Assembly (NCBI RefSeq): GCF_014193255.1
Contig: NZ_JACHZB010000008.1
Location: forward strand, 186,001-250,000
DNA length: 64,000 bases
Direction: 5' to 3'
From: Rhizobium sp. BK196
GTDB lineage: Bacteria; Pseudomonadota; Alphaproteobacteria; Rhizobiales; Rhizobiaceae
Below, piece by piece: positions 16,681-27,791 of the stretch. Positions within the stretch are counted from its first letter, which is position 1; every line of letters starts with the position of its first letter. The notes beneath the pieces are model-generated. The model had not been told where the DNA came from and did not search any database. It saw only the letters and a program-made list of their open reading frames with translations. Both the position numbers and the translations under genes were made by a program.

Positions 16681-17001
16681 TCAGTGCGGCATATTGGAGA
16701 TTTTCATATTCAAGGTAGAAATCTGAAGCTCCTGTGTTACCAGCCGTGATTCCAGCTCATCAATCTTTTTCGCCAGCATTTGGATCTGTTGCGCCTGCGA
16801 ATTGTGGTTCTCAACTTCGATCTCGTTGCCGTAATTGAAGCACGCGACGAGCCGTTTCTGCAACGAATCGATCACCGGGCCAACTCCGGACCCGAAGGAA
16901 GTCGGCCCATTCAGGCAGTCCGAGCGGTCCATAATTCCAGCACTGGAGACACCCGCCGCAAGTAGAACCAGAGCCGACCCGATGGCGGCAGCCTTCCTCA
17001 T
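16681..17001 (-). CDS. Secreted coiled-coil protein (106 aa)
   Basis: A strong GAGGAGG site precedes the ATG. Residues 1-21 (MRKAAAIGSALVLLAAGVSSA) are a signal peptide. The mature part has two Cys (SDCLNGP, VACFNYG) and ends in a heptad-like coiled coil (QAQQIQMLAKKIDELESRL...LQISTLNMKI, about residues 68-103). It is 14 bases downstream of the 104-aa gene and should be cotranscribed with it. Function unknown. Confidence 0.7.
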   Translation of the reverse strand: MRKAAAIGSALVLLAAGVSSAGIMDRSDCLNGPTSFGSGVGPVIDSLQKRLVACFNYGNEIEVENHNSQAQQIQMLAKKIDELESRLVTQELQISTLNMKISNMPH

Positions 17002-17015
17002 CTTAGTCCTCCTCG

Positions 17016-17330
17016 TTAACCGGCTGAGAAATCTCGAAGCAACTGGTTGTGAATTTCGAGGATTTCTTCCGCGACGCCGCTCACGTCTTCCTCTGTCATG
17101 TGGTGCAACGTGGACCGGATTGTTCCCTCTCCTTCGGCCTCTTCTGGGCGGCTCGTGACCTTCGCGTGGAGAGCCTGATATTTCTTCCCTGTCTCGCCGA
17201 TCATCTTTGTCGGGTCTACGGTTACAAGAGAGACAAACGCGTGCTCGACACGAGTACGAATATCTCCAAGCCCGACCAGATTGCTGACCGCTGACGCGAA
17301 CTTCTCCCGATGGTATCCCTCAATCGACAT
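17016..17330 (-). CDS. Hypothetical protein (104 aa)
   Basis: The ATG at 17330 follows GGGGAGGGAC, which decides the start over longer readings of the same frame. The predicted protein MSIEGYHREKFASAVSNLVG... is soluble and helical, with an acidic C-terminal half (EEDVSGVAEEILEIHNQLL). It is the first gene of a two-gene unit with the secreted coiled-coil protein. It is the last island gene before tRNA-Gln. No family recognised. Confidence 0.65.
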   Translation of the reverse strand: MSIEGYHREKFASAVSNLVGLGDIRTRVEHAFVSLVTVDPTKMIGETGKKYQALHAKVTSRPEEAEGEGTIRSTLHHMTEEDVSGVAEEILEIHNQLLRDFSAG

Positions 17331-17547
17331 AACGTTGTCCCTCCCCAATGTTTCGCGTTGCAGTCGCAACCTGCCAGAGCGACCGATGAATCGCAACATG
17401 TTGCAAAGCATGTCGCGTGGAGTCGCCGTGGCACGTTGGAAACCCTCGGAAATGCAGGAACCATGTTGCAACCGCATGCGACACGAAACGGCCCACCATC
17501 CGCATCGCTAACGCTCATATGATACTGATTTCTTTGAAGAAAAGGTT

Positions 17548-17621
17548 TGGCTGGGGAACCTGGATTCGAACCAAGATCGACGGAGTCAGAGTCCGCTGTT
17601 CTACCATTGAACTATTCCCCA
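17548..17621 (-). tRNA. tRNA-Gln (anticodon CTG)
   Basis: The 74-nt cloverleaf reads on the minus strand from TGGGGAATAGTTCAATGG to GGTTCCCCAGCCA. The acceptor stem TGGGGAA/TTCCCCA is perfect and the CCA tail is encoded. The anticodon loop CTCTGAC carries CTG for Gln codon CAG. The T loop is GGTTCGAATCC. The 3' end faces the accessory island at 12.2-17.5 kb, the usual side for tRNA-targeted integration. Confidence 0.95.
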
Positions 17622-17867
17622 GCAGCTGCGAACCCAAGTTGGCTCGGCTGGTGTGCGGCGCTTATAAACAAAAGCTGGCAGATTGCAAATACCCGTTTTG
17701 AAAAAATTCGACCCTTCCAATCCGCGTGAAAATCGGGCGGCTAAAATCCGGAATCAAAAAGAATTTGGTGATTTCGCCGGTCGCTGATATCTTCGCGCCA
17801 ACGCAAAAATCGAATGAGCGCCTGCTGCATACCTTTCAGGACTTGCGCGGCGCGATGGAAAACGAAC

Positions 17868-19424
17868 GTGGAAGACCCCGAAGGCGGCGCTAGGCCGCAA
17901 TTTGACGGGGCGTTGGCGGCAGGGCGCAAGGACGGCAAGAAGTCCAGGCGCCGTAAGGGCAAGCGTGGCGGGCAATCCCGCAACGCCGCTCAGCCCGCTT
18001 CGCATGATCTTTCTGGCCATGCCGGCGAGACAGCGCGCCCGAAGGAAGACACGGAAAGCCCGGCCCGTAAGCGGAAACGCCGCCGTCGTGGTGGGCGTGG
18101 CACATCTCAACCCGATATCGCCGCTCAGCCCCAAGCCGTTGTTCAGATCGTCACGCACAGTCATGGTGGAACACGGCCGGATGGCGATTCGCCCTCCAGC
18201 CGCCGCAACCGCCGCAAGCATCGCAGCAAGCGCGGTCTGCAGGGCAGGCCTCTCGTCCCTGTGCAGGCGCCGCCGTCTGCGAGACCCGAGCATCGCGCTG
18301 ATGCTCCTACGCGACCTTCTCCGCGCGAGGTCCACGACGCCGAAGCTGCAAATCGCAGGAGCCGGCAGTCAGGTCCTGAAGTTGAGCGGGCAGGGGGCGA
18401 ACATCCTTGGCCGGATGAGCTCTATGCGGCGCTTGATCTCGGCACCAACAATTGCCGTCTGCTGATCGCTCAGCCCACGCGCCCCGGCCAGTTCCGCGTC
18501 GTCGATGCGTTTTCCCGTATCGTGCGCCTCGGCGAAGGGCTTGCCGCCAGCGGCAGGCTGTCCGACGAAGCGATGGAGCGGGCTGTCGATGCGCTCAGGA
18601 TTTGCGCCTCCAAGCTTCGGAGCCGCGAGATCCGCCGCATGCGGCTGATTGCGACCGAGGCCTGCCGCCAGGCGGCCAATGGCGAGGAATTTCTGAAACG
18701 CGTCGTGGCAGAAACCGGGCTGGACCTTGAAATCATCGATCGCGAAACCGAGGCGCGACTTGCCGTGTCAGGCTGCTCGTCGCTGGTCGGCCGCGAGACG
18801 CGCTCCGTCGTTCTTTTCGATATCGGTGGCGGCTCCTCGGAGATCGCCGTCATCCGCATCGGCGATAACCGCTTCGCCCGCCTTGCCAATCACATCACCC
18901 ACTGGACCTCGCTGCCCGTCGGCGTCGTTACTCTCTCGGAACGGCACGGTGGCCGGGATGTGACGCCGGAGGTTTTCGAGGGCATGGTAAGTGAGGTTGC
19001 GGGCATGCTGTCGAATTTCGATTGCCCCGAGATCGAGATTGCCGAAGATGGCGATTTCCATCTGATCGGCACTTCGGGCACGGTGACGACACTCGCTGGC
19101 GTGCATCTCGACCTGCCGCGTTACGACCGCCGCAAGGTCGATGGCATATGGCTGTCAGATGATGAGGTTTCCGCCATGCAGGCGAAGCTTCTCTCCTGGA
19201 ATTTCGAAAGCCGCGCCGCCAATCCCTGCATAGGGCCGGATCGCGCCGATCTGGTGCTTGCAGGCTGCGCCATTCTGGAGGCGATCCGCCGCCGCTGGCC
19301 GAGCCCGCGCATGCGTGTTGCCGATCGCGGCTTGAGGGAAGGTCTGCTCACCGACATGATGGCCGATGACGGCGTCTGGCGGCGGAATCGCAACCGTCGC
19401 GGCCAGCGGGGAAACAAGGGGTAG
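17868..19424 (+). CDS. Ppx/GppA-family phosphatase with long basic N-terminal extension
   Basis: The enzyme hydrolyses polyphosphate and/or pppGpp. The ASKHA-fold domain starts near residue 186 ([18 protein letters not shown]), with the second phosphate-binding loop [10 protein letters not shown] and the [14 protein letters not shown] motif. Before it lie about 180 residues, rich in Arg/Lys/Gly/Ser/Pro, that look disordered and could bind RNA or polyphosphate. The GTG at 17868 is chosen (GGAAAACGAAC upstream); the frame is open for 18 further codons. rlmE follows two bases after the stop. The length of about 518 is well above that of a single-domain Ppx (about 300-340). Confidence 0.86.
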   Translation: MEDPEGGARPQFDGALAAGRKDGKKSRRRKGKRGGQSRNAAQPASHDLSGHAGETARPKEDTESPARKRKRRRRGGRGTSQPDIAAQPQAVVQIVTHSHGGTRPDGDSPSSRRNRRKHRSKRGLQGRPLVPVQAPPSARPEHRADAPTRPSPREVHDAEAANRRSRQSGPEVERAGGEHPWPDELYAALDLGTNNCRLLIAQPTRPGQFRVVDAFSRIVRLGEGLAASGRLSDEAMERAVDALRICASKLRSREIRRMRLIATEACRQAANGEEFLKRVVAETGLDLEIIDRETEARLAVSGCSSLVGRETRSVVLFDIGGGSSEIAVIRIGDNRFARLANHITHWTSLPVGVVTLSERHGGRDVTPEVFEGMVSEVAGMLSNFDCPEIEIAEDGDFHLIGTSGTVTTLAGVHLDLPRYDRRKVDGIWLSDDEVSAMQAKLLSWNFESRAANPCIGPDRADLVLAGCAILEAIRRRWPSPRMRVADRGLREGLLTDMMADDGVWRRNRNRRGQRGNKG

Positions 19425-19426
19425 GC

Positions 19427-20131
19427 ATGACCAAAGCACCGATCGGCCGCAAGCTCGGCCAGCGCGTCAAAAAAAAGAAGCTGAAGGCCTCATCCCGCCA
19501 GTGGCTGCAGCGCCATATCAACGATCCCTATGTGCAGCGCGCCCAGCTCGAGGGCTATCGCGCACGTGCGGCCTTCAAGCTGCTGGAGATCGATGAGAAG
19601 TACCATATCCTGAAGGGCGCAAAGCGCATCATCGATCTCGGTGCTGCCCCCGGCAGCTGGTCACAGATCGCCGCGAAGGTGACAGGATCGACGGACGAGG
19701 ATGTCCGCGTTGCCGCAATCGACTTTCTGGAAATGGCCCAGCTTCCCGGCGTCAAGATCCTCCAACTGGACTTCCTTGATCCCACAGCGCCGGAGAAGCT
19801 GATGGAGGCCGTCGGCGGCACGCCCGATCTGGTGATTTCGGATATGGCCGCCCCAACGACTGGCCACCACCGCACCGACCATCTGCGCACCATGCACCTT
19901 TGTGAGGTCGCAGCGCACTTTGCCGTCGAAGTGCTGGGCGAGGGTGGGCATTTCCTCGCCAAGACCTTCCAGGGCGGTACCGAACGGGATCTGCTCGCCA
20001 TGCTGAAGCAGCATTTCCGTCAGGTCGTGCACGTCAAACCTGCTTCATCTCGTGCCGAATCGGTCGAGATGTTCCTGCTGGCGAAGGGTTTCAAAGGCCG
20101 CAAGGCCGAGGCGGAGCCCGAGGAGGCTTGA
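19427..20131 (+). CDS. rlmE: 23S rRNA (uridine2552-2'-O)-methyltransferase RlmE
   Basis: This FtsJ/RrmJ-family enzyme methylates the ribose of U2552 in the 23S A loop late in 50S assembly. The basic N terminus ([20 protein letters not shown]), the SAM site [13 protein letters not shown], and the catalytic K-D-K-E set ([18 protein letters not shown]) are visible. It has 234 residues, slightly longer than E. coli RlmE (209). It is cotranscribed with the Ppx/GppA gene, an arrangement widespread in Rhizobiales. Confidence 0.94.
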   Translation: MTKAPIGRKLGQRVKKKKLKASSRQWLQRHINDPYVQRAQLEGYRARAAFKLLEIDEKYHILKGAKRIIDLGAAPGSWSQIAAKVTGSTDEDVRVAAIDFLEMAQLPGVKILQLDFLDPTAPEKLMEAVGGTPDLVISDMAAPTTGHHRTDHLRTMHLCEVAAHFAVEVLGEGGHFLAKTFQGGTERDLLAMLKQHFRQVVHVKPASSRAESVEMFLLAKGFKGRKAEAEPEEA

Positions 20132-20186
20132 TCTTTGCACCCGTCCTGCGGATGATGATTTCCCAGGACTGGATACCACCGATCCC

Positions 20187-20585
20187 ATGCTTCTTTACGT
20201 TACACTCGGAACCAACGATCTCTATCGCGCCCGGCATTTCTATGATGCCGTCCTGCCGGTGCTCGGCTACCGGTGCCAGCGCTATTCGGAGGAGGAGATC
20301 GGCTATGCCGCCGATGGCGACACACGCTGCCGCTTCTGGGTCGTAACCCCTTTCAACAGGCGCCGGGCGACGAACGGCAACGGCTCGATGGTGGCCTTCG
20401 AGGCGGAAACGCGGGCGGCGGTCGATGCCTTCCATGTAGCGGCAATTGCGGCCGGCGCTATCGATGAAGGCGAGCCGGGGCTGCGCTCCTATCACGCGCA
20501 TTTCTACGCAGCCTATGTCAGGGATCCTGACGGCAACAAGCTATGCGCGGTCTGCGAAAAGGCCGAAGAACCGCCGTTTATTTGA
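20187..20585 (+). CDS. VOC (glyoxalase/bleomycin resistance-like) family protein
   Basis: The 132-residue, single-domain protein begins MLLYVTLGTNDLYRARHFYD, a classic first beta-alpha unit of the vicinal-oxygen-chelate fold. It ends YVRDPDGNKLCAVC, the family's second metal-side motif. Putative metal ligands include His in SYHAHFYAAYV. The substrate is unknown. The ATG at 20187 removes an unrelated upstream stretch of open frame. Its 3' end overlaps the convergent exporter gene by 8 bases. Confidence 0.85.
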   Translation: MLLYVTLGTNDLYRARHFYDAVLPVLGYRCQRYSEEEIGYAADGDTRCRFWVVTPFNRRRATNGNGSMVAFEAETRAAVDAFHVAAIAAGAIDEGEPGLRSYHAHFYAAYVRDPDGNKLCAVCEKAEEPPFI

Positions 20586-21999
20586 CCGGCTGCTGCTCGG
20601 CGTTGATCGTCGACGGCACGCGCTTGGCGCGGTGGCCCGACACGGAAGCCCCAGCGTCCTTGGCCATGAGGACAAAGGGGATGGTGGCGATGACAGTCAG
20701 CCCGGCGATGATGAAGAAAGCGATGTGGAAATCGGTGACCTGCAGCTCGGCTCCACGGAAATAGATCGAGGTTTCCAGGATCGAGGCGGCAACCGCGACG
20801 CCGAGCGCCAGGCTGATCTGCTGCATCACCGAGGCCATGGATGTCGCCTGGCTTGCCTGCGCATCGTCGATATCTGCAAAGGCCAGCGCATTGACGCCGG
20901 TGAACATGAAGGAGCGGGAGAAGCCGCCAAGCAGCAGCACGCCGATGATGACGAGATGCGGCGTCTCCGGCGTGAAGAGACCGGTCACGGCGGTCACGAG
21001 CGTCGTCACCGCGCCGGCGCAGAGAAGCGTGGTGCGAAAGCCGATCGCCTTGTAGACGCGCCGCGCGATGAACTTCGTGGTAATCGCGCCGATCGCGCCG
21101 GCAAACGTAATGAGGCCGGACTGAAAGGGCGTAAGACCAAATCCGAGCTGCAGCATCAGTGGCGTCAGAAAGGGCATTGCGCCGACGCAGATGCGAAACA
21201 GCGTGCCGCCGCTCGTCGAGGCGCGGAAGGTCGAATTCTTGAACAGGTTCAGATCGAGAATCGGCGTCGGATAGCGCCTGGCGTGACGCACATAGAGCAC
21301 GCCGCAGAGGATGCCGACAGCAGTGGCCGCAATGCCGATGATCGGCGGCAGGGCCGGAAGACTGACGACCGAGAAGCCGAAGACGACGCCTGCAGCTGCA
21401 AGGCTGGTCAGGATAAAACCCGCGAAATCGAGTTTCGGCGGAGCCGCCGCCTCTATGTCCGGCAGGAAGATTGTCGCGAGCCACACGCCGATGATGCCGA
21501 CAGGCACGTTGATGAGGAAGATCCAGTGCCAGCTGAAATAAGTGGTGATGAAGCCGCCGAGCGGGGGACCGGCAAGCGGGCCGACAAGGGCCGGGATCGT
21601 CAAGAGCGCCATGGCCGAGACCAGTTCGCTCTTCTGCGTCGTTCGCACCAGCACGAGACGCCCGACAGGCGTCATCATTGCGCCGCCCATGCCCTGCAAG
21701 AAGCGTGCGAAGACGAATTCGACGAGGCCGGAGGAGAAGGCGCAGAAGATGGAGCCGACGACGAAAACACAGATCGCCAGCCGGAAGATATTCTTTGCGC
21801 CGAACCGGTCCGCCATCCAGCCGCTGATCGGAATGAACACCGCAAGCGCCACCATGTAGGACGTAAGAGCCAGTTTCAGGGTAATCGGTCCGACATGCAG
21901 ATCGGCCGCAATCGCCGGCAGGGCCGTCGAGATCACGGTCGAGTCCATCTGTTCCATGAAGAGGGCAACGGCGAGGATCAGCGGGACGATGCGGTTCAT
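20578..21999 (-). CDS. DHA2-family (EmrB/QacA-type) MFS drug exporter
   Basis: The 473-residue inner-membrane proton antiporter is of the 14-helix type. The motif C region (PALVGPLAGPPLGGFITTYFSW, about residues 135-155) and the opening helix with MEQMDSTVISTALPAIA (the D and proline pattern of DHA2 proteins) are diagnostic. The start MNRIVPLILAVALF is chosen over an upstream ATG that would add a polar tail. No fusion protein EmrA or TetR gene is adjacent. Substrate unknown. Confidence 0.88.
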   Translation of the reverse strand: MNRIVPLILAVALFMEQMDSTVISTALPAIAADLHVGPITLKLALTSYMVALAVFIPISGWMADRFGAKNIFRLAICVFVVGSIFCAFSSGLVEFVFARFLQGMGGAMMTPVGRLVLVRTTQKSELVSAMALLTIPALVGPLAGPPLGGFITTYFSWHWIFLINVPVGIIGVWLATIFLPDIEAAAPPKLDFAGFILTSLAAAGVVFGFSVVSLPALPPIIGIAATAVGILCGVLYVRHARRYPTPILDLNLFKNSTFRASTSGGTLFRICVGAMPFLTPLMLQLGFGLTPFQSGLITFAGAIGAITTKFIARRVYKAIGFRTTLLCAGAVTTLVTAVTGLFTPETPHLVIIGVLLLGGFSRSFMFTGVNALAFADIDDAQASQATSMASVMQQISLALGVAVAASILETSIYFRGAELQVTDFHIAFFIIAGLTVIATIPFVLMAKDAGASVSGHRAKRVPSTINAEQQPVK

Positions 22000-23938
<1,939 letters not shown>

Positions 23939-23940
23939 CA

Positions 23941-24489
23941 ATGAAGTCGGGCAGCTCGATTCCGCTCTGGATCATCGCGCTGCTCGCAGCCCTCTGCCTC
24001 GTCGTCCTCGGCTGGACCACCTTCGGCTTCACCATGCCCTTCGAGCATGAGACCGGGCAGGCAGTGCTCGATACATATTTTGCAGGCTATGACGAGTCCG
24101 CCGTCTTCCATATGCAGACGCTGCTCGATCGGAACGAGACGGCGAGCCGCATTCTCCGGGCCATGTATTTCGGCCCGGAACTCGTCTTTCCGGCTTTGCT
24201 GACAGCCCTTCTATTCCTGATTTTCCTGCGGCTCGGCCCGATCGGGACATGGCGCGGCCGGCCGGCGCCCCGCCTGCTCGGCCGTATCACCTACATCCTG
24301 CCCTTCATATACGGGCTTGCCGACTACGGCGAAAACATCTCGAGCCTGGTGGCCTTCAGCGACAGCGGCGCGGCAGGTCTTGCCGCACAGATCCTGCCGT
24401 GGATGACGAAGCTGAAATTCGCAAGCCTTGCAGTCTGTACCATTCTGATCGTGAGGGGCGCGATTCTCCGTTGGTCGCGCGAAAACTGA
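23941..24489 (+). CDS. Integral membrane protein of unknown function
   Basis: The 182-residue protein has four hydrophobic helices at about residues 8-30, 83-100, 117-130 and 155-175. A polar loop between the first two contains GYDESAVFHMQTLLDRNETASRI. It starts two bases after guaB, so it should be expressed with it, though a purine-related role is only suggested by position. No recognised domain. Confidence 0.75.
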   Translation: MKSGSSIPLWIIALLAALCLVVLGWTTFGFTMPFEHETGQAVLDTYFAGYDESAVFHMQTLLDRNETASRILRAMYFGPELVFPALLTALLFLIFLRLGPIGTWRGRPAPRLLGRITYILPFIYGLADYGENISSLVAFSDSGAAGLAAQILPWMTKLKFASLAVCTILIVRGAILRWSREN

Positions 24490-24493
24490 GCCT

Positions 24494-25408
24494 TTATTGC
24501 GGCCAGCGCCATGTCGGATGTGAGAGCCTTGCGGCGAAAAACTCCGCAAGCGCCTCCACTTTTGCCGGACGCGCACGTGCTGATGGCGTGACGAAATAGA
24601 CAGCGCCTTTCGGCAGGGTCCAATCGGTGAGAATCGCTTTCAGCCGTCCATCGACCAGATACTCATAAGCCATGAATTCCGGCAGCTCGACAATGCCGAG
24701 ACCGCGTAATGCCATCGGGATCAGCGCCTCCGAATTGGTCGCCCTGAGCGGCCCGCTCGGCACGACGATCTCCTCCTCTCCCGCCTTGTTGCTGAAGCGC
24801 CAGACATCCTGCCGCGGCCGATAGGCGTAGCCGAGGCAATGATGGGCGGCAAGCTCGCGCGGGTGCTGCGGGCAACCGTATTTCTCGAGATAGGAGCGGG
24901 CTGCCAGGATGAAAGGTGCCACCGGCGCCAGCCGTTTGGCCACTAGAGAGGAATCCGGCAGGACGGCGATGCGCAGCGCTGCATCGAAGCCTTCGCCCAC
25001 CAGATCGACCACTGCATCGCTCATATGCATATCGATCGAAACATCGGGATAAAGCTCGAAGAAATCGGGCAGGATCGGCGCCAGCCACTGCCGCCCGAAA
25101 ACCATCGGCACCGCAAGGCGGATCAGCCCGCGCGGCTGACTGGAGAGTTCGCGAGCCGCATTCTCTGCCGCTTCCGCCTCCGCATAGATGCGCTGGGCGC
25201 GGTCGACCAGCCGCAGCCCGAAATCGGTCAGCGCCAGTTGCCGCGATGTGCGGTTGAACAGCCGCGCGCCGAGCCGGTTTTCCAGCCTGCTGACCGCCCT
25301 CGATACGGTCGGCACGGAAACGCCGAGCGTCTTGGCGGCACGAGCGAAAGAACGCTCTTCTGCAACCTTGGCAAACATTGCCAGCCCCTCGAAATCGGGA
25401 AAACCCAT
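24494..25408 (-). CDS. LysR-family transcriptional regulator
   Basis: The 304-residue protein has the LysR winged helix at residues 5-65 (FAKVAEERSFARAAKTLGVSVPTVSRAVSRLE) and a periplasmic-binding-like effector domain of the CrgA type (GLIRLAVPMVFGRQWLAPIL). It is divergent from the SDR gene at 25509, with about 100 bases between the starts. That is the usual arrangement for a LysR protein controlling an adjacent redox gene. The inducer is unknown. Confidence 0.9.
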   Translation of the reverse strand: MGFPDFEGLAMFAKVAEERSFARAAKTLGVSVPTVSRAVSRLENRLGARLFNRTSRQLALTDFGLRLVDRAQRIYAEAEAAENAARELSSQPRGLIRLAVPMVFGRQWLAPILPDFFELYPDVSIDMHMSDAVVDLVGEGFDAALRIAVLPDSSLVAKRLAPVAPFILAARSYLEKYGCPQHPRELAAHHCLGYAYRPRQDVWRFSNKAGEEEIVVPSGPLRATNSEALIPMALRGLGIVELPEFMAYEYLVDGRLKAILTDWTLPKGAVYFVTPSARARPAKVEALAEFFAARLSHPTWRWPQ

Positions 25409-25508
25409 TATTTCATTCCTGCAATGATACCTTTCATTTATTTCTATTCAGAAACGAGGGGTGCGTCCACATCTTGAGCTCAGTCGAACGCAACAGGAGA
25501 CGACGACA

Positions 25509-26282
25509 ATGAGCCAGACATTGAATGGGACACAGAGACTGAATGGAAAGATCGCGGTCATCACAGGCGCAACATCAGGTATCGGCCTGGCCACCGCAAA
25601 GCGCTTCGCAGCCGAAGGTGCACGGCTTTTCATTACCGGCCGCAGAAAGGAAGTGCTTGATGCGGCTGTTGCCGAAATCGGCGGCAATGTCACCGGAATT
25701 CAGGCAGACTCGGCAAAGCTTACCGATCTCGACCGCCTCTATGAACAGGTGAAGGCAGAGGCCGGCCGCATCGACGTGCTTTTCGTCAATGCCGGTGGGG
25801 GCTCGTTTGCCCCGCTCGGCGCAATCACCGAGGAACAGTATGACGATACCTTCGGGCGTAACGTGAAAGGCGTGCTCTTTACGGTGCAGAAGGCGCTGCC
25901 CCTGCTTGGGCAAGGTTCGTCAGTCATCCTGACCGGCTCGACGGCGGGGGTTTCAGGCACACCGGCCTTTAGCGTCTACGCTGCCTCCAAGGCCGCGATC
26001 CGTAATTTCTCTCGCAACTGGATCCTCGACCTGAAGGATCGCGGCATCCGCATAAACACGCTGAGCCCGGGGCCGACCGAAACGACAGGTCTCGTTGAAC
26101 TCGCGGGCCAGGACAAGGCCGAGCAGCAGGGTCTCCTGGACTATATGGCATCGCAGGTTCCGATGGGGCGCGTCGGCCGCCCGGAAGAAATCGCCGCAAC
26201 GGCCCTCTTCCTCGCGACAGAAGAATCGAGCTTCATCACCGGCGCCGAGATCTTCGTCGACGGCGGTAGCGCCCAGGTCTGA
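25509..26282 (+). CDS. Short-chain dehydrogenase/reductase
   Basis: This classical SDR has 257 residues. The cofactor motif is TGATSGIG (about residues 20-27), the structural motif NAGGG, and the catalytic set Ser (ILTGSTAGVSG) with Tyr-x3-Lys (VYAASKAAIRN). An Arg after the second strand (FITGRRKEV) suggests NADP preference. The ATG at 25509 follows CAGGAGACGACGACA and is preferred to an upstream frame extension. The divergent LysR gene probably regulates it. Substrate unknown. Confidence 0.9.
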   Translation: MSQTLNGTQRLNGKIAVITGATSGIGLATAKRFAAEGARLFITGRRKEVLDAAVAEIGGNVTGIQADSAKLTDLDRLYEQVKAEAGRIDVLFVNAGGGSFAPLGAITEEQYDDTFGRNVKGVLFTVQKALPLLGQGSSVILTGSTAGVSGTPAFSVYAASKAAIRNFSRNWILDLKDRGIRINTLSPGPTETTGLVELAGQDKAEQQGLLDYMASQVPMGRVGRPEEIAATALFLATEESSFITGAEIFVDGGSAQV

Positions 26283-26289
26283 CCCTGAA

Positions 26290-26315
26290 GACGGCCCGCT
26301 CCACGGCGGGCCGTC
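26290..26315 (+). terminator. Hairpin after the SDR gene
   Basis: GACGGCCCGC (26290-26299) pairs perfectly with GCGGGCCGTC (26306-26315), 8 bases after the SDR stop. No T-tract follows, so termination efficiency is uncertain. Confidence 0.6.
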
Positions 26316-26382
26316 ACGGCTCTGGCATCCGTCCGGTCTTTCCGCTACTGCTCCGGCAGTCGCCGAGAAGAAGGAATGATTG

Positions 26383-26799
26383 ATGACCGGCTACGAGATG
26401 TTCTGGCCTCTGCTTGCCCACGTCCTGCTGGTCTATATCCTCTATGGGCTGCTCGGCATGCGCCGCGGCAAAGCGGTGCGCGAAGGACGGATCAGGAAAT
26501 CCGATTTTCGTGAGAACCGCGATGAACCAGCCGAATGCCTTTTCGTCAAGAACAGCCTTTCCAACCAGTTCGAGCTGCCGGTGCTCTTCTATGCCTGCAG
26601 CATTCTTCTTTATATCACTGAGGCGGATAATCTGGCGGCCGTCGTGCTTGCCTGGCTTTTCGTCACCCTGCGATATGCCCATGCCTATGTGCATGTCACC
26701 AGCAACGATCTGCGCTATCGCAGCCCGCTCTTCGCCGCCGGCTTCGTCGTGTTAGCTGCCATGTGGGCCTGGCTCGCCGGCTGGATGCTATTCTCTTGA
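26383..26799 (+). CDS. MAPEG-family membrane protein
   Basis: The 138-residue, four-helix membrane protein belongs to the eicosanoid/glutathione-metabolism superfamily. FVKNSLSNQFELPVLFYA (residues about 54-71) is the MAPEG signature, followed by ALRYAHA-like LRYAHAYVHVTSNDLRYR. The ATG at 26383 is used; AAGGAA lies 8 bases upstream, and a TTG one codon earlier is the alternative. Bacterial members are poorly characterised; a glutathione-dependent detoxification role is inferred from the family. Confidence 0.88.
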   Translation: MTGYEMFWPLLAHVLLVYILYGLLGMRRGKAVREGRIRKSDFRENRDEPAECLFVKNSLSNQFELPVLFYACSILLYITEADNLAAVVLAWLFVTLRYAHAYVHVTSNDLRYRSPLFAAGFVVLAAMWAWLAGWMLFS

Positions 26800-26915
26800 T
26801 CGCGGGCAATTTTCTCCAGGTAGGTTGGTAACACAGTTTTGTTCCTCCGTTATCGGCCGCTGACCTATGTTCCTCTTTGCCGATTGGGCATGGGGTGGAA
26901 ACAAGGAGGTCCGTC

Positions 26916-27791
26916 ATGGAAAAGCCCGTCATTACGCAGGCAATGATCAATGCCTATGATGAATATACGCATCTGACGCTGGATCGCCGCAGCTTCATGG
27001 ACAAGCTCACGAAGCTTGCCGGCTCGGCAACCGCGGCCGCGGCAATCGCGCCGCTCTTGGCCGCCAACAAGGCAGCCGCCGAGGTCGTCGCCGAAAATGA
27101 CGATCGCCTGACCAGCCAGGATATTACCTATCCTGGCAGCGGCGGTGACATGAAGGGTTATCTGGTGCAGCCGAAGAATGCCTCCGGCAAGCTCGGCGCC
27201 GTCATCGTCATCCATGAGAACCGCGGCCTCAATCCGCATATCCGCGATGTCGCCCGCCGCATGGCGCTCGAAGGCTTTGTGGCGCTCGCGCCGGATTTCC
27301 TGTCGCCGCAGGGTGGCACACCTGAGAACGAGGATCAGGCGCGCGACATGTTCAGCAAGCTCGATGCGGCCACGGTTACCGCAAATGGCGAGGCGACGGT
27401 CATCTACCTCTCCAAGCTCGACACGGCGAACGGCAATGTCGGCGCGATCGGCTTTTGCTGGGGCGGTGGTGCGGTCAACAACCTCGCGGTCAAGTCGCCC
27501 GAGCTGAAGGCAGGCGTGGCCTATTACGGTGCACAGCCGCCGGCCTCTGACGTTCACAACATCAAGGCGGCGCTGCTGCTCCACTATGCCGGCCTCGATG
27601 ATCGCATCAATGCGGGCATCGATGCCTACAGGAAGGCGCTGGAGGAGAATGGCAAAAAATTCGAGATTTACGTCTACGACGGCGTCAACCACGCCTTCAA
27701 CAACGATACCTCGGCTGCCCGCTATGACAAGGCAGCGGCCGATCTCGCCTGGGGCCGTACGGTCGAGTTTCTGAAGCGGAACCTCGCCTGA
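26916..27791 (+). CDS. Dienelactone hydrolase-family protein, probably Tat-exported
   Basis: The alpha/beta hydrolase has 291 residues. The nucleophile is Cys in IGFCWGGGA and the catalytic His lies in VNHAFNN, with an Asp in GLDDRIN. Ahead of it lies an unusual N terminus: about 27 polar residues, then DRRSFMDKLTKLAG and a hydrophobic Ala-rich stretch ending AAA, which resembles a Tat signal. The AAGGAGG site fixes the start at 26916. A role in chlorocatechol breakdown is unlikely without neighbours; a general hydrolase is more plausible. Confidence 0.87.
   Translation: MEKPVITQAMINAYDEYTHLTLDRRSFMDKLTKLAGSATAAAAIAPLLAANKAAAEVVAENDDRLTSQDITYPGSGGDMKGYLVQPKNASGKLGAVIVIHENRGLNPHIRDVARRMALEGFVALAPDFLSPQGGTPENEDQARDMFSKLDAATVTANGEATVIYLSKLDTANGNVGAIGFCWGGGAVNNLAVKSPELKAGVAYYGAQPPASDVHNIKAALLLHYAGLDDRINAGIDAYRKALEENGKKFEIYVYDGVNHAFNNDTSAARYDKAAADLAWGRTVEFLKRNLA

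Noticed and set aside
16486-16726. Short overlapping frames on both strands between 16486 and 16726
   Set aside because: They have no ribosome-binding site, overlap each other and the next gene, and show no protein-like pattern.
12223-17547. Intact prophage
   Set aside because: No integrase, terminase, capsid, portal or lysis genes were recognised among the frames, only small unknown genes.
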